A stretch of DNA of 64,000 nucleotides from Bacteriovoracaceae bacterium (GCA_025210745.1 JAOARC010000047.1:1-64000), one strand, 5' to 3'; positions 17,798 through 27,274 are shown, counted from the stretch's first letter. Numbers and translations: made by a program. Notes: generated by a model from the sequence alone, not told the origin.

Positions 17798-19102
17798 ATG
17801 AAAACTGTACAAAATATAACTAAATACTTACTTAGAAAGATAATTAGAGTATATCAATATTTTATATCACCTTTATTTGGACCAAAATGTAGACATTATC
17901 CAAGTTGTTCAAATTACGCGATAGAAGCAGTAGAAAAACTTCCATTATATAAAGCTTTACCGAAAATCATTATTAGAGTTTTAAAGTGTAATCCATTATT
18001 TAAAGGTGGATACGATCCGGTGCAAAAAGAAAAACTGCTTATAATAACTTTTCTTGTGCCTTTAGCTTCATTAGCTAACGCTCTTTACCCATCAATCCTT
18101 CTTTTTCATAAATATGATTTAGATAATAGATGTATCGAAATGGCAAACAAAGTCATTAACATTAAAGCAAAAAAAGCAAAGCTTGTTTTCACAACCCATG
18201 TCAACATATCATCAGTAAATAAAGTTATTTCCTATTGCTATAAAGACAATTCAAAATGTATCCCTATAACAAAAAAGAATCTTAATCAGACGAAAGAAAA
18301 ACTTGCTCGCTGTATAAACTACTTAACAAATAATGATGTTGAAGTTCTCTATACACCTCACCTAGACGCTTATAGTCCACATACTTGGAGAAACTATCTT
18401 GATTTTAATCCACTAGAGAAAATTGCTGGTGTTTCTTATTATGAGCACTCTCTTAAATTTCTAAATAGTGATCTCATTAAAAACTCACAAAGAATTTCTA
18501 TATCTGTTCAATCAGAGATGGGTAGAAGTATTTTTAAGTATCCTAAAGAATATTTAAAAATCTTTAAACTTCTTCATTCATTCACAAGAGGAATAAGTTT
18601 AAATTTTTCTAAAGCAAATGGTAGCTATTACGAATATAATATTTCTGATTTAGATAAATTATTTAAAGAAGCTCACTTCATTGGTTTTTCAGCATATAAC
18701 CCTATAAAGACAAATCTTACGGCATATTTCTATCAAGCTAAGCATGACTTTGTAGAACATATTGGAAGCTTTGGACTAGCTAAAAACTTCTATTCAAAAG
18801 TCATTATAACTGAAAGTGGCTTAGGTGGAGGCTCAAAAAACAATGACTTTAAAACTATTGCAAAAAATGCACAAGAACTTATTGGCTACCCCTATTCAGG
18901 CTTAAAAGATATAAATCCTTGGCTCAATTTAGAATATAAAAACATTAGAAGATCTTACTATAAAGAGCTACTTAATTTTACTAAGTACGATCAAACTGAT
19001 GCTTATATGTGGAATAGTGACTCTTGGGATCCCATCGCCCTTTATCCCACATCAAAGCATTTTAAAGATTCTTTTATTTTTGATTTAATTTTAAATCAAT
19101 AA
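17798..19102 (+). CDS. yidD: YidD fused in frame to exported glycosidase-like protein
   Basis: 434 residues. Residues 1-75 are a complete YidD (membrane insertion efficiency factor): IRVYQYFISPLFGPKCRHYP, CSNYA, and the end block NPLFKGGYDP. No stop follows. The frame runs into EKLLIITFLVPLASLANA, a signal peptide with an ANA cleavage site at about 93-95, then a domain of about 340 residues with clan GH-A features: a candidate acid/base Glu in SVQSEMGRS, GFSAYNP, and a candidate nucleophile Glu in IITESGLGGG. An in-frame GTG at 18020 lies 10 bases after AGGTGG and could start the secreted enzyme on its own. The sugar substrate is not evident. It is divergent from folE2. Confidence 0.85.
   Translation: MKTVQNITKYLLRKIIRVYQYFISPLFGPKCRHYPSCSNYAIEAVEKLPLYKALPKIIIRVLKCNPLFKGGYDPVQKEKLLIITFLVPLASLANALYPSILLFHKYDLDNRCIEMANKVINIKAKKAKLVFTTHVNISSVNKVISYCYKDNSKCIPITKKNLNQTKEKLARCINYLTNNDVEVLYTPHLDAYSPHTWRNYLDFNPLEKIAGVSYYEHSLKFLNSDLIKNSQRISISVQSEMGRSIFKYPKEYLKIFKLLHSFTRGISLNFSKANGSYYEYNISDLDKLFKEAHFIGFSAYNPIKTNLTAYFYQAKHDFVEHIGSFGLAKNFYSKVIITESGLGGGSKNNDFKTIAKNAQELIGYPYSGLKDINPWLNLEYKNIRRSYYKELLNFTKYDQTDAYMWNSDSWDPIALYPTSKHFKDSFIFDLILNQ
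18004..18022 (+). promoter_or_regulatory. Possible internal ribosome site and GTG start
   Basis: AGGTGG at 18004-18009 precedes an in-frame GTG (18020-18022) by 10 bases. Starting there would give a protein beginning MQKEKLLIITFLVPL, an ordinary signal peptide. It lies at the exact boundary between YidD and the glycosidase-like domain. Initiation here is inferred only. Confidence 0.45.
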
Positions 19103-19819
19103 TTACTTTTTTTCATTTAGATCCCAATCATAATCTAGATATTCTAAATCATAAGATCCTTTAAGCTTTAACTTCTTCTTAATAAAAGTTTCAACTCCTC
19201 CGGCTACATCAAAGTCATCTCCATACCAATCAAAGATTTTACTAATATGAAGTTCATCATTTTTTACGAAGTTCTTTTCTTTATTATTTAAGAACTTCTG
19301 CGTAACAAGTTCAAGCATAACATCTAATTTGCCAGGTATAAAAGCCCTGTTATATAAAGAAGGACATCCTAACGAAGCACAGTTTACAGCAAAATGAATT
19401 CTTGGTTCTTTAAATTGCTTTCTAATAGTGCCATGTTCAATTCCATCTAAAGTCATTTTTTTGCCAAATAGTTTAAAAAACTTTTTCTTCCATGGAGATG
19501 TAAATAATGAACCTATATCTTTAATTGATTCCACAGGATAATTCTCTACAATTAGCTTTATAGTAAAAGCATTATAAGCATTAATTAAAAAAGCTAATTT
19601 TTCATCAGCAGAAAAATTATTATAAGTTTTTTTCTCAACTGCAGATAGGTCTGCGAGATAGGACTCTAATATGGACTTATCTTTTTTAAATCCTTTGTAG
19701 TCCACCAGGCTTTGACTCTTTTTATAACTAACATACTTTTGTAATAAACTATCAAACTTTGCATGAGAATGATCAAAAGATAAAACACTAAAGCTTATTA
19801 ATAATAAAATGTATTTCAT
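19103..19819 (-). CDS. Exported DUF547 protein
   Basis: 238 residues with a signal peptide (MKYILLLISFSVLSFDHSHA, cleavage after about residue 20). The DUF547 blocks are clear: FLINAYNAFTIKLI, then LDGIEHGTIRK, then the most conserved FAVNCASLGCPSL with its Cys-x4-Cys, and FDWYGDDF. The biochemical role of DUF547 is not established. It is the last gene of the redox operon, 8 bases after the flavin/2Fe-2S reductase. It is convergent with the YidD fusion with no gap. Confidence 0.85.
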   Translation of the reverse strand: MKYILLLISFSVLSFDHSHAKFDSLLQKYVSYKKSQSLVDYKGFKKDKSILESYLADLSAVEKKTYNNFSADEKLAFLINAYNAFTIKLIVENYPVESIKDIGSLFTSPWKKKFFKLFGKKMTLDGIEHGTIRKQFKEPRIHFAVNCASLGCPSLYNRAFIPGKLDVMLELVTQKFLNNKEKNFVKNDELHISKIFDWYGDDFDVAGGVETFIKKKLKLKGSYDLEYLDYDWDLNEKK

Positions 19820-19827
19820 AGTCTCTC

Positions 19828-20937
19828 CTATATACTTATATCAACATCATTTTTAGGTCTTGCGACACAAGTTAAAATATATTTTTCTTTTTCATCATCA
19901 CCTAGACCTGCATCTGTTTCTTGATCCACATCTCCGCTATTTAATAAACACTTACAGCTTCCACATACACCTACTCTACAAGCAAACTTAGGATCTAGAT
20001 CATGCTCTTCCATAAATTCTAAAAGAGTATTAGACCCATCATAATCATAACTTTTGCCATTTATATTGACCTTAGCATTTGTACTTTCAAGATTTGATTT
20101 ATCTATTGAAGATGCAAACTTTTCACTATGAAGATTTTTACTTAAGACACCTTCATTTGTTAAAGCATCCATAATTGTATCTGTCATAATAGCTGGTCCA
20201 CAAAAATAATATTTTGAATCTTTAATACTAGAGATACTTTTTTTGATAAAATCAAGACTAACAAAGCCCTTATCACCTTCATATTCTTCATCATTTGACA
20301 CAATTGGATGGTAATTAAAATTATCATATGTTGAACTTAGCTCTATAAGTTCACTATGATAGGCCATATCTTTTAATGTCTTCATTCCATAAAAAAGATC
20401 TATTTTTCTTTTTACACCTTCATCCAATAGAGTTCTTATCATAGACATAAAAGGAGTAATACCAATTCCTCCAGCAACAAAAACTAAAGAAGAATTATCT
20501 TCATTATTATATGTAAATAAACCAGAAGGCGGATGGGCCATAACAGTATCGCCTATACTTCTTGCATGAAACCAAGCTGAACCAACGCCCCCTTCTAAAA
20601 GCTTAATCGAAACATCTATAACATTTAAATTGTAGATACTTGAACTAATTGAATAAGATCTTAAAGTCTTAGCATCATCACCTATTTGAAAAGATATAAA
20701 TTGTCCCGGTAAAAATGAATCAAATAAAAGCCCATCTTTTCTTTTTAATCGAAAAGTTTTTATATCATGAGTTCTACTAATGATATCTATAATTTCTAAT
20801 TCTTCCATCCCTACCCAAGAGTCTATTTTTTTACTTTCTACACTCTTGTTTTTCTCAGTTCCTAAAATTCTAAGAACAAACATTAGGCTTACAACACTTA
20901 GTGCTCCTAATGTTAAATAAAATAATCCTTGATACAT
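19828..20937 (-). CDS. Membrane-anchored flavin/2Fe-2S oxidoreductase
   Basis: 369 residues. An N-terminal transmembrane helix (about 3-26) is followed by a ferredoxin-NADP reductase module: FAD block LRSYSISSS and nucleotide-binding GGIGITPFMSM. The C-terminal plant-type 2Fe-2S ferredoxin domain has the ligand pattern CRVGVCGSCKC plus a later Cys in LTCVARP. This is the arrangement of Hcr or phthalate-reductase-like electron transfer proteins. It probably passes electrons from NAD(P)H to the adjacent membrane ferredoxin or an unseen acceptor. It is the middle gene of the operon. The exact partner is not visible. Confidence 0.87.
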   Translation of the reverse strand: MYQGLFYLTLGALSVVSLMFVLRILGTEKNKSVESKKIDSWVGMEELEIIDIISRTHDIKTFRLKRKDGLLFDSFLPGQFISFQIGDDAKTLRSYSISSSIYNLNVIDVSIKLLEGGVGSAWFHARSIGDTVMAHPPSGLFTYNNEDNSSLVFVAGGIGITPFMSMIRTLLDEGVKRKIDLFYGMKTLKDMAYHSELIELSSTYDNFNYHPIVSNDEEYEGDKGFVSLDFIKKSISSIKDSKYYFCGPAIMTDTIMDALTNEGVLSKNLHSEKFASSIDKSNLESTNAKVNINGKSYDYDGSNTLLEFMEEHDLDPKFACRVGVCGSCKCLLNSGDVDQETDAGLGDDEKEKYILTCVARPKNDVDISI

Positions 20938-20945
20938 ATAAATTC

Positions 20946-22019
20946 CTACTTCTTTGTATTTGTAAAGCTAAGAGCATCCACTGGACACACATCAACACAG
21001 CCACCACATCCAATACAAGTACTATCCATTAATGAAAAACTTCCATTTATCGGCTTTCCATTTTTATGAGCATAACTTGCAACATCAATTCCCATAGGAC
21101 AAACTTGCGAACATAGTGAGATTCCCACACATTTATCATTTGCTTGAACAGTAAACTTAGACTTTGAATGTTTTCCAAAAAACCTCATTCCTGCAGCTAA
21201 TGGACATCCATACCTACACCAAATTCTAGTTCCTAAAATTGGATAAGCTCCAACTCCAATTAAAGCTCCAAAGATAAGATCAACAACTAAGTCTTGAAAT
21301 TGCCACCAAGCTGCAATTAAGTTTGGAGCACTCATAATCTTCCAAGCATCCATAAATAAGATAACTCCAAAGATAAGAGCTGCAATTAAGAATATATATT
21401 GAATAAGTTCTAATTTCTTAGCTTTTTCACCTCTTGGAGTCATCATCTTAACCCATTTAGCTCCCCAGGGTGTTACACCAATTGTTTCAGCTAAATTACC
21501 GCAAGCACAAAACCAGGAGCAATATCTTTTACCAAAAAACCAAACAGATACAGGAACTAATAAAAAGATATAAATAAAGCCTCCCAAAGAAGTGAATCCG
21601 TTGTAAACATAAACATAAGCATTTTTATTTAAAGGGGTATAAGTATCAGCAAAGAATTCTCCTCCTCCTTTTATAAATGGCATAAAATAAGGAATAAAAT
21701 AAAAAAGAATAAATTGAGAAAGAAAAATAGATATCCATTTTTTCTTTTGATAACTTGTAAGCTTTAAGCTCTTATCTGTCCCATAAGGAGTTTTTCCCTT
21801 AAAAAGAATATAAAGACATATTAAACAAACTATTCCAGTATAAAGAGTTGAATACCAAAACGATGTGGACTTACCAAAGAAGTAAAATGTTTCTACTACT
21901 TTTTCTTCAGGAACAAACCATGTTGGATACTTATAAATAAGGTACATAAATATAACTACCGGAAAGAAAAATAATAAAAAGACCTTTTCTCCAGCTGATC
22001 TTTTATATGTGCCAACCAT
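20946..22019 (-). CDS. NapH/NosR-like polytopic 4Fe-4S membrane protein
   Basis: 357 residues with about five to six hydrophobic segments. A membrane Cys pair motif FGKRYCSWFCACGN and a second CRYGCPLAAG flank the transmembrane part. The C-terminal ferredoxin domain carries CVGISLCSQVCPMG and CIGCGGCVDVCPVDAL, enough for two 4Fe-4S clusters. The family (NapH, NosR/NirI C-termini, RdxA-like) moves electrons across the inner membrane. It is first in the operon with the flavin/2Fe-2S reductase, which suggests one electron-transfer chain. No terminal reductase is encoded nearby. Confidence 0.88.
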   Translation of the reverse strand: MVGTYKRSAGEKVFLLFFFPVVIFMYLIYKYPTWFVPEEKVVETFYFFGKSTSFWYSTLYTGIVCLICLYILFKGKTPYGTDKSLKLTSYQKKKWISIFLSQFILFYFIPYFMPFIKGGGEFFADTYTPLNKNAYVYVYNGFTSLGGFIYIFLLVPVSVWFFGKRYCSWFCACGNLAETIGVTPWGAKWVKMMTPRGEKAKKLELIQYIFLIAALIFGVILFMDAWKIMSAPNLIAAWWQFQDLVVDLIFGALIGVGAYPILGTRIWCRYGCPLAAGMRFFGKHSKSKFTVQANDKCVGISLCSQVCPMGIDVASYAHKNGKPINGSFSLMDSTCIGCGGCVDVCPVDALSFTNTKK

Positions 22020-22151
22020 TTTTACCTGCCTTTGTTTTAGTTAAGTTTATATATATAGTTCGTAAATTACTAAAAATAGTTACAAACTAACCTCAAAAAC
22101 AATATTTTTTATTTATTTATTTATTAAGTTTTCCTTAATAACTACTCCAAA

Positions 22152-22195
22152 ATGAGCGATAATAGTAAATGAGGAGATCAAACATGAGCGATAAT
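22152..22195 (+). repeat. 12-bp direct repeat around a start codon
   Basis: ATGAGCGATAAT occurs at 22152-22163 and again at 22184-22195, 32 bases apart. The second copy is the start of the receiver gene. The first copy opens a six-codon frame (MSDNSK) whose TGA overlaps the ribosome site. It could be a duplicated start region or a mini-leader. Confidence 0.6.
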
Positions 22196-22582
22196 TTTAA
22201 AATCCTAGTGGTAGAAAGTTCAAAAAAAGAGATGAATCAAATCATCGAGCAACTTAATACATTTGGTATAAATGATATTGAATATGCTAGAGATGGAGAA
22301 GATGCTTGGCAAAAGATCTCTAAAACAAAGCAGTCGAATTTATTATTTAATATTGTTATCTGCAATCAAAACATCCCTTATCTGTCAGGAACTGAATTAT
22401 TATTAAAGCTAAGAACAGATGATCAATATGCCAAAGTACCATTTATTATGCTTTCAAATAATGGACAGGCCAATAATGTTCTAAGTGCAATCAAAGCTGG
22501 AACAAGTAGTTTTATAGTAAAACCATTTACAGAGGATACTTTTGCTCAAAAAGTAACTAGCTTTATTTCAGTTGCGTCTTAA
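22184..22582 (+). CDS. Degenerate (pseudo) receiver protein
   Basis: 132 residues, a CheY-sized receiver. I start it at the ATG at 22184, 7 bases after GAGGAG; the frame also permits an ATG at 22169. The fold blocks are kept (ILVVESS, NIPYLSGTELL, VPFIML, IVKPF with Lys113), but the acidic pair is Glu11-Ser12 and the phospho-acceptor position in VICNQNIP is Asn61. It therefore probably cannot be phosphorylated in the usual way. It is close in design to CheY at 11860 and is perhaps a decayed copy reused as a binding module. It is monocistronic, directly upstream of the ABC-F gene. Confidence 0.85.
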   Translation: MSDNFKILVVESSKKEMNQIIEQLNTFGINDIEYARDGEDAWQKISKTKQSNLLFNIVICNQNIPYLSGTELLLKLRTDDQYAKVPFIMLSNNGQANNVLSAIKAGTSSFIVKPFTEDTFAQKVTSFISVAS

Positions 22583-22675
22583 GTCTATTGCTTATGGCCA
22601 TTTAAATTTACAAGCCATATCAAGTTTGCTATTAAATCACTAAAATTAAATACTTAACATAACAAAAGAGACCTT

Positions 22676-24271
22676 ATGATCAGTGCAAGTAATGTAAGCT
22701 TAAGCTTCGGTGGAAGAAAACTATTTGATGACGTGAATATTAAATTCACTCCAGGAAACTGTTACGGACTAATTGGAGCAAATGGTGCTGGTAAATCTAC
22801 TTTTGTTAAAATCTTAGCTGGAGATCTTGAACCAAATACTGGAAGTGTAAACTTAACTCCAGGTGAAAGACTATCTGTTTTACGTCAGGATCACTTTGCT
22901 TATGAAGAATTCACTGCTCTTCAGACAGTTATGATGGGTAATGAAAAGCTTTATAAAATCATGCAAGAAAAAGATGCTCTTTACGCAAAAGAAGACTTCA
23001 CTGAAGAAGATGGAATAAAGTCAGCTGAACTAGAAGCTGAATTTGCTGAGATGAATGGATGGGAAGCTGAAAGTGATGCGGGAATCATGTTATCTGGTCT
23101 TGGTATTAATACAAACCAACATAATACTCTAATGAAAGATCTTCCAACTTCAGCGAAAGTAAAAGTCTTATTAGGACGTGCTCTTTTTGGAAAGCCAGAT
23201 GTTCTTCTATTAGATGAGCCTACAAACAATCTTGATATTAAGGCCATTAAATGGTTAGAAAATTTTTTATATGATTTTCAAAATACAGTTATTGTTGTTT
23301 CCCACGATAGACACTTTTTAAATCAAGTTTGTACTCATATTGCAGATCTTGATTTTGGAAAAATTCAAATCTATTCTGGTAACTATGACTTTTGGAGAAA
23401 GTCGGCTGAACTTGCTCAGCAACTAAGATCTGATCAAAAGAAAAAAGATGAGCAAAAAGCAAAAGAGCTTAAAGACTTTATTGCAAAGTTCTCAGCCAAT
23501 GCATCTAAAGCAAAGCAAGCCACATCAAGACAAAAACAATTAGAAAAACTTGAACTTGGAAGCTTACCAATTTCAAGTAGAAAATATCCATTTGTTCACT
23601 TTGAAGAAAGCCGTGAAGCTGGAAAAGAAGTTTTATCTGTAAACGGTATAAATAAAACCATTGATGGAAAAAAAGTTTTAGATAATCTTTCTTTTACTAT
23701 TAATAAAGGTGATAAGCTTGCTTTTTTAAGTGATAATGATGTTGCAATTACGACTCTATTTAAAATTCTTATGGGTGAAGAACAAGCTGATAGTGGTGAA
23801 TTTAAATGGGGAATCACAATAAATAAATCATACTTTCCAGCTGATAACTCTAGTTACTTTATGAGTGGTGAGTACAACCTTGTCGACTGGTTAAAACAAT
23901 TTTCTGAAGACCAAACAGATACATATATCAGAGGTTTTTTAGGAAAGATGCTTTTTTCTGGTGAAGAGGCCCTTAAGAAAACAAATGTTTTATCTGGTGG
24001 AGAAAAAGTAAGATGTGTTCTTTCGAGAATGATGCTTGAAAAACCAAATGCTGTTGTTCTTGATGGACCTACAGCTCACTTAGACCTTGAAAGTATTACA
24101 GCAGTAAACGAAGGTGTGTGCAGATTTAAAGGTACAACTCTATTTACATCTCATGACCATGAGTTTATCCAAACTGTTGCCAATAGAATTATTGATATTG
24201 GAACAGATGGAAAACTTATTGAAGATAAATATATTACTTATGATGAATATCTGGAAAGCAAAATTAAATAG
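22676..24271 (+). CDS. ybiT: ABC-F ATPase, YbiT type
   Basis: 531 residues, the length of E. coli YbiT (about 530), with two ABC domains and a linker. The N-terminal half LRQD.FA.EEFT, VMMG and the insertion EEDGIKSAELEAEFAEMNGW match YbiT. Site 1 is intact: Walker A GANGAGKST, LDEPTNNLD. Site 2 is degenerate: its P-loop reads SDNDVAITT and the catalytic glutamate is glycine (LDGPTAHLD), although LSGGEKVR remains. ABC-F proteins bind the ribosomal E site and tune translation. It has no transmembrane part. Loss of the site 2 Glu is unusual, because ABC-F factors normally need both sites. Confidence 0.9.
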   Translation: MISASNVSLSFGGRKLFDDVNIKFTPGNCYGLIGANGAGKSTFVKILAGDLEPNTGSVNLTPGERLSVLRQDHFAYEEFTALQTVMMGNEKLYKIMQEKDALYAKEDFTEEDGIKSAELEAEFAEMNGWEAESDAGIMLSGLGINTNQHNTLMKDLPTSAKVKVLLGRALFGKPDVLLLDEPTNNLDIKAIKWLENFLYDFQNTVIVVSHDRHFLNQVCTHIADLDFGKIQIYSGNYDFWRKSAELAQQLRSDQKKKDEQKAKELKDFIAKFSANASKAKQATSRQKQLEKLELGSLPISSRKYPFVHFEESREAGKEVLSVNGINKTIDGKKVLDNLSFTINKGDKLAFLSDNDVAITTLFKILMGEEQADSGEFKWGITINKSYFPADNSSYFMSGEYNLVDWLKQFSEDQTDTYIRGFLGKMLFSGEEALKKTNVLSGGEKVRCVLSRMMLEKPNAVVLDGPTAHLDLESITAVNEGVCRFKGTTLFTSHDHEFIQTVANRIIDIGTDGKLIEDKYITYDEYLESKIK

Positions 24272-24674
24272 TATTTAATAGCTCTTTAAGATGATCAATA
24301 TTAAAGGGCTTAAATAAATAACCACTTACTATATTTCTCATTCTATTATACTTTTCACTTATATCATCTTGCGTATTTCCAGTGATGACAACCATTTTGG
24401 GAGGTGAATTGTCTGGATCAAGATGATTAATTCTTTCCAATAGTTTTTTGCCATCCATTCCCGGCATATTCACATCTGAGATAATTAAATCTATTTTAAA
24501 AGGATTTTTCTCATAGATCTCTAATGCTTCATCTGCATCTTTAGCGTCAATAACACTCATACCTAACTCTTTGAGCATTTCGCAAACGACTTCTCTTACA
24601 CCACTATCATCATCAACAACTAAAGTTCTGTAAGTAAAAGTTGATTCATAGTAATTTTGATCATATGCACTCAT
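24264..24674 (-). CDS. Single-domain response regulator
   Basis: 136 residues. A receiver with Asp21-Asp22-Asp23 (VVDDDSG), phospho-Asp67 in IISDVNMPGMDG, Thr in MVVITGNT and Lys in LFKPF, so all functional residues are present. There is no output domain. It lies 150 bases downstream of the hybrid kinase at 24827 on the same strand, and its sequence resembles that kinase's own receiver (MIISDMKMP, GFLYKPFN). It is therefore a plausible phospho-partner. It is convergent with the ABC-F gene, with an 8-base overlap. Confidence 0.85.
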   Translation of the reverse strand: MSAYDQNYYESTFTYRTLVVDDDSGVREVVCEMLKELGMSVIDAKDADEALEIYEKNPFKIDLIISDVNMPGMDGKKLLERINHLDPDNSPPKMVVITGNTQDDISEKYNRMRNIVSGYLFKPFNIDHLKELLNTI

Positions 24675-24826
24675 TTAAAACCTCTTTATATAAGTATCTA
24701 TACGAACATTCTAACAGGAATATTAATAAGAATACTCTCCATAATGCTAACTTTTTGATTTTTAACTAGATTTCAGATACTTAGTATGAAAAAGTGTTAG
24801 TAAAAACTTAAGATATTAAATGAGTT

Positions 24827-27196
24827 TTATTCTATCATTCTTAGTAGATCTTCAATATTGCCAAAATTAAAAGGCTTATAAAGAAAGCCATCTATAATTT
24901 TTGCAATATCATTTTTTTCATCTTCAAAGTTAATATTAATACCACCTGTAATAGCAATAAGCTTTGTTTTAGAGTTGTTATACTTTTTACGAAACTCTCT
25001 AAACATGATATCACCTCTCATCTCGGGCATTTTCATATCAGAAATAATCATATCAAACTCACAAGCAGAACTTTCTATTAACTCTAAAGCTTCTTTTCCA
25101 TTAGAAGCAGTAAAAGTATCCATCTTCATTTCATCTAGCATTGACTTTAATAGCTGCCGAATATCCTCTTCATCATCAACAACAAGGATACTCATCTTCT
25201 TTTTTATCTTATTTGTACTTTGTAATTCTACTTTATGATCTTGCTTTGCTTCTTTTAAGGCCAAAGGAAATTTTATAAAAAATGAAGTTCCTTGAGTACT
25301 AGAGTTATTTTTAAAGTATAAATCTCCACCATAATCTTGTATAATACTTAAAGCTAATGAAAGACCAATACCTGTTCCCTCGGTTGGTCCTTTTGTAGTA
25401 AAAAATGGCTCAAAAATTTTATCTTTAAGTTCATCATCAATACCATCACCATAATCTTTTACTTGAACAAGAACATGTTCATTTTCTTTTTTTAAAGAGA
25501 CATCTATTTTTTTTAACTCACTATTTGCAGCAACATCCTTTGCATTAGAAATAAGATTTACAAAAACTTGTTGAAACTCACCTCTGTCAGAATTAATATA
25601 AAGATCTTTATCTTCATAAATTAAATTTAAATCGATCCCATCTCTAGCATATATATCCTTAAACATTTCAACCGATTCATCTATTGCTATATCGACACAA
25701 AAGGTTTCATTATTATTTTTATTTCTCGAAAAAGTTCTTAGATTTGCAACAATTTTAGCTATTCTATTTGAAGCAACTTTTATTTTTTCAGTAAGTTTTT
25801 TTACAGAGTCATCTTTAACCTTACTATCAATAATAGTCAGATATCCATCAATAATGGTAAGAGGGTTGTTTATTTCATGTCCTACACCAGCTGCAAGTTC
25901 TCCTATTGCTGCCATTTTTCTAGAATAGTGAAGTTTTGCTTCTAGTTCATTTTTTTCAGTAATATCTTCAACAATAGACCAAATCCCATCTACCCCATCA
26001 TAATCTTCAACAACAAAGCCATTTAATTCTACAGGTATACGAGTTCCATCCTTTCTAATATATTCTTTTTTATAAGGTCCATATCTTCCCTTTGTCTCCA
26101 AAGAATCTAATTGAAGTTGTTCCTCATCTTCATATTCTTTAGGTGTTAAATCCCAATAAGTCAGTTTTTTTAATTCATCAAAGTTATATCCCGTAATTTG
26201 TTCATAAGCTTTATTAACCTCTAATAAAGTTCCATCCATCTTACAAAAGGCATATCCAAAAGTAGATTTTTCAAAAAATAAAGATAACTTCTTTTTATAA
26301 GCCTCTGATTGCGTTATATCCTGATGAGTTCCTGTAAAAATAAGAGGGTTTCCATCTGCATCATACTTTGATATTTTTCCTCTATCTAAAATATAGACCC
26401 AACTTCCATCCGCATGTTTCATTCGGTGAATATTTTCATATCTATCTGTTTTACCATCGAGGTAACTTTGAATATCAATATAACAATTGTCGATATCATC
26501 CGGGTGTACTCTTGTTTTCCAAGTGTCTAAATGCATTTGAACTTCATCTATATTAAGTCCAAGCATTTGGGCCCATCTTTCATCAAAAGTCACCGAATTA
26601 TCAGATAAGTTCCAATTCCACACACCAAGATTAGTTCCATCTAATGCAAAATCAAGTAATGCTGCTTTATCTCTATAATTGCTAGAAACTTCATATAACT
26701 GCATATTTTTTAATCTTAGCTCTAATAAGTTAATCACATTATTAGCAAGAGTTTTAAGTGTTTTTATTTGAAGATCGTTTAATTTCTTGGCTTTATTATC
26801 TATTACACACAAGGTTCCAATTTTTTTTCCATTAGGAGCAACAAGAGGCATACCAGCATAAAACCTTACATGAGGTTCACCTGTAAAAAGTGGATTATCA
26901 CAAAACCTTTCATCCAACTCGGAGTCCTCTATAATAAAAATATCATCTGTTTCAATTGCATGACCACAATAAGAAATATCTCTAGGTGTTTGCTTGGCAC
27001 CTAATCCAAAAGAGGACTTAAACCACTGCCTATTGTCATCGACAAGACTTACAAGAGAAATATTACAGTCGCAGATCATTGATGCAAGTTTTGTAATCTC
27101 ATCAAAAGATTTTTCAGGCCCCGTATCTAAAACCATATATTTTCTTAATTGTTCTAATCTTTCTTCTTCATCTTTAAGTATAGGAGCTTTTTTCAT
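24827..27196 (-). CDS. Hybrid sensor histidine kinase (GAF-PAS-PAS-HK-REC)
   Basis: 789 residues, soluble. GAF domain about 25-165 (LVDDNRQWFKS, GTLCVID); PAS about 180-300 (GVWNWNLSDN, GTHQDITQ); PAS about 303-415 (ITGYNFDEL, RKDGTRIPVE); HisKA with phospho-His440 in AAGVGHEINNPL; HATPase with N box VFVNLISNAKD, DYGDGI and GTGIGLSLA; and a C-terminal receiver (about 668-789) with SILVVDDEED and MIISDMKMP. It senses an unknown cytoplasmic signal. It is upstream of the single receiver gene, which may be its target. Confidence 0.93.
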   Translation of the reverse strand: MKKAPILKDEEERLEQLRKYMVLDTGPEKSFDEITKLASMICDCNISLVSLVDDNRQWFKSSFGLGAKQTPRDISYCGHAIETDDIFIIEDSELDERFCDNPLFTGEPHVRFYAGMPLVAPNGKKIGTLCVIDNKAKKLNDLQIKTLKTLANNVINLLELRLKNMQLYEVSSNYRDKAALLDFALDGTNLGVWNWNLSDNSVTFDERWAQMLGLNIDEVQMHLDTWKTRVHPDDIDNCYIDIQSYLDGKTDRYENIHRMKHADGSWVYILDRGKISKYDADGNPLIFTGTHQDITQSEAYKKKLSLFFEKSTFGYAFCKMDGTLLEVNKAYEQITGYNFDELKKLTYWDLTPKEYEDEEQLQLDSLETKGRYGPYKKEYIRKDGTRIPVELNGFVVEDYDGVDGIWSIVEDITEKNELEAKLHYSRKMAAIGELAAGVGHEINNPLTIIDGYLTIIDSKVKDDSVKKLTEKIKVASNRIAKIVANLRTFSRNKNNNETFCVDIAIDESVEMFKDIYARDGIDLNLIYEDKDLYINSDRGEFQQVFVNLISNAKDVAANSELKKIDVSLKKENEHVLVQVKDYGDGIDDELKDKIFEPFFTTKGPTEGTGIGLSLALSIIQDYGGDLYFKNNSSTQGTSFFIKFPLALKEAKQDHKVELQSTNKIKKKMSILVVDDEEDIRQLLKSMLDEMKMDTFTASNGKEALELIESSACEFDMIISDMKMPEMRGDIMFREFRKKYNNSKTKLIAITGGININFEDEKNDIAKIIDGFLYKPFNFGNIEDLLRMIE

Positions 27197-27274
27197 AACA
27201 TTATTTTATAATACCTCAAGATTTTATCAACTGTTAAAAAAAAAGAATGAAAATACTAAAACTTATTTAATATT

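Noticed and set aside
22583-22675. TATGGC...GCCATA hairpin after the pseudo-receiver gene as a terminator
   Set aside because: There is a long loop and no T run.
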